NCBI GenBank assembly: GCA_028622995.1
Contig: JAJQJQ010000068.1
Coordinates: forward strand, 744,001 to 808,000
Reading direction: 5' to 3'
Length of the DNA: 64,000 nt
Source: Panagrolaimus kolymaensis
Lineage: Eukaryota; Nematoda; Chromadorea; Rhabditida; Panagrolaimidae
Below are positions 62,447 to 64,000 of the stretch, in pieces. A program made the translations under genes and the position numbers. Position 1 is the first letter of the stretch; the number at the start of each line of letters is the position of its first letter. The notes beneath the pieces are model-generated. The model worked only from the letters and a program-made list of their open reading frames with translations, had not been told where the DNA came from and made no database searches.

Positions 62447-63424
62447 TTCCCCAAAAAAAAATTAATTTTCTTTAACAGACTTTTTGGTTTTTTCTTTTAA
62501 TTTTCAAAAAGTTTTTATTCCATAAAAATGTAATTACACTTTTTTTTCACACCTCTTTTTTTCGCTTGTTTGGTTTCTGTAGTTTGCTTTTAATCGAATC
62601 AATAAAAAATTTGAAATAGATCTTTTAAAAAAAATGCAATCGTGAGCGATGTTTGCTATTAATCATTCAATCATTTTCATTTGACACATTAAAACCGACC
62701 CAAATAATAAAAAAAATTGAGAGAGTGAGAGACACCTAAAAAAGGGTGTGCTTCGTTGTTCGAACAAATTAATTAACTTTACTTTCAAAGCAAAATTAAT
62801 CCCACGGATGAAGAAAAAAAAATTATCAAGTTATTGAATTTTTATTATTATTAATACAATTACAAAAAAATCCTACTTATCCCACTGTGGAGAGACTATA
62901 GATGTAGCGGTAGGGGTTTATTAGACATATTCAAGGGAGCCTTTCACCACCTGCCTCAGGTACTGGGACTGAGCTCTTTCCATTAGATGTTAAGGGTTTA
63001 TATAGCCGTGCTCTTGGGTAAGGACAGGAGTGAGTATGAGAGAGGAGTTGATGGGCGTGGAATGTGTTCTTTACTTTAGTGTTGGTGGATTGATCTGCGA
63101 TGTTTGTCCTGCCTCGCGGCTATTCGCCTCGAGGCAGTTGTTATAAGGATATCTAAGCTCCATGAAGCGTACTTCGTAGTCTGCAGTTTCTCTCTCTCAC
63201 TACCCCACATCAATTTCTAATGCACCTCAAAAAATTATATTTAATTATGTGTGCAATAATAATTTTTTTAATATATGTAAATCACTTTGATTTTAAATAA
63301 AACTTTTATAAAAAAAAATATATAAAAACAAAAAGTTAATAATTAAAGCAAGTAATCATCATCATTTCTACCAAAATTATTAATGAAAGTAAAATTTTGA
63401 TATAAAACTAATAAAACGTTTAAT
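62447..63424. other. Intergenic, containing a GC-rich repeat island
   Basis: AT-rich except for the island at 62886-63209, listed separately. It lies between the start of the CHK-like pseudogene and the 3' end of the zinc-finger-like gene. Confidence 0.5.
62886..63209 (+). repeat. Possible solo LTR or other repeat, 324 bp
   Basis: The stretch is sharply more GC-rich than its surroundings. It starts TGTGGAGAGAC and ends TACCCCACA, so TGTGG and CCACA form a short inverted pair as in LTRs. A TATA-like TTTATATAG lies near 62998-63006. There is no matching flanking duplication (left CCCAC, right TCAAT) and no second copy in the window. It could instead be a fragment of a non-LTR or unclassified repeat. 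Confidence 0.4.
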
Positions 63425-64000
63425 TTATCCACCAATTGGTCTACGACTCGAATTATTCCAAGTATTTGGTTTTGGTAAATCTCGGTCATCAATGGTAAAA
63501 TGAATAATGGAATTATTAAGGCACTAAAATATTTTTTTAAATTTATATAATTAATTTTTAACTTCACTAAATGCCTTACTTTTCGAGGCTTACAAATGTG
63601 TTGAATTTTATTCAACAAAAGGAAATCATCTTCATCGGTTTGGCCTTTAATAAATTTAGCATGGACCAATTTTTTAGGGCAGCAATATGGGCATACAAAT
63701 TTTCCATTACGAAAGAAATATAAATAATAAATGGTTTTTTCTTTATTTAAATATATTTGAAGGGTTGGTCGGTTTTTGCCTTTTCGAATGGGATGAGTGA
63801 TATCAAAGTTTGGTCGTTTAACAATTTTTTCTCCTTCTTCAACTCCATCATTTTCATCTCGTTGATGTTGTTGTTGGGGTGGTTCAACATTATTATTTCG
63901 AGATTGAGGAGTTGGTGGAGGATGGGAGGAAGCTTTTAGAGGAGACATAGGAGTTCCAGGATTATCATTTCTTTTTGGGGTCGGTTCATTATTATTTTTA
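63425..64000 (-). CDS. Zinc-finger-like protein, 3' part, two exons seen, gene runs off the window
   Basis: The exon entering at 64000 is open to a GTAAGG donor after 63580. It is followed by the last exon 63523-63425 (CLNNSIIHFTIDDRDL...RRPIGG then TAA). The N-terminal part seen is Pro/Gln/Asn-rich and probably disordered. A compact region follows: NRPTLQIYLN, YLYFFRNGKFVCPYCC, then a His-containing KLVHAKF and IQHICKP. This spaces Cys-Cys-His-His/Cys as in a FLYWCH- or C2H2-related zinc module, suggesting DNA or protein binding. An in-frame ATG at 63948 could be a start, but the frame stays open upstream, so the true start is unknown. Family assignment is tentative. Confidence 0.6.

Overview
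The window looks like a small-gene, AT-rich nematode chromosome segment. Introns are mostly 45-130 nt with GTAAGT-like donors and TTTTCAG/TTTTAG-like acceptors. The gene families are characteristic of nematodes: NSY-1/ASK1 MAP3K, CSN-5, CUB-like secreted proteins, CHK-type kinase-like proteins, NRF-6-type acyltransferases and divergent F-box-like proteins. Composition and the F-box-like gene would fit a plant-parasitic tylenchid such as a root-knot nematode, but that is a guess. All exon coordinates were worked out by hand from splice signals and frame continuity.

Left flank (1-8.05 kb): the tail of an unknown gene, an F-box-like gene (479-1800, +), a 930-aa CUB-like gene (6349-2362, -), and the last exon only (8000-7598, -) of a second CUB-like gene. 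Right flank (56.87-64 kb): the other twelve exons of that second CUB-like gene (60130-56878, -), a broken CHK-kinase-like gene (62446-60750, -), a repeat island that may be a solo LTR, and the 3' part of a zinc-finger-like gene (-).

Middle (8058-56867, 48,810 bp): a block bounded at both outer edges by full-length ends of the same hAT transposon and flanked by one matching 8-bp duplication, GGCGACTT. Exon 12 at 56878 and exon 13 at 8000 join in phase, and the joined 13-exon frame is open for 934 codons. The ancestral intron would have been only 59 nt. The block therefore appears to have been placed as a unit inside an intron of the CUB gene. Macrotransposition, recombination with a hAT-bearing circle or other ectopic hAT-hAT exchange, and an assembly join through identical repeats all fit. 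Inside the block are three near-identical hAT copies (two with both ends, one lacking 60 bp of its right end), each with an intact seven-exon, 661-codon transposase frame.

The block also holds a tRNA-Glu(TTC), a short secreted-peptide gene, a coiled-coil protein, a TSSK-like Ser/Thr kinase, csn-5, a single-pass Pro/Gln-rich protein, a 483-aa MFS sugar-transporter-like protein, a 1.3-kb nonautonomous LTR element (TRIM) with 5-bp duplications, two acyltransferase remnants (one hit by a hAT-type MITE), and nsy-1 (1520 codons, 11 exons). Conserved regulatory genes thus sit in the block while fast-evolving accessory families flank it. Apart from recurrent hAT activity (the large elements and two MITEs, all with 8-bp duplications), there is no evidence that neighbouring genes share a pathway.
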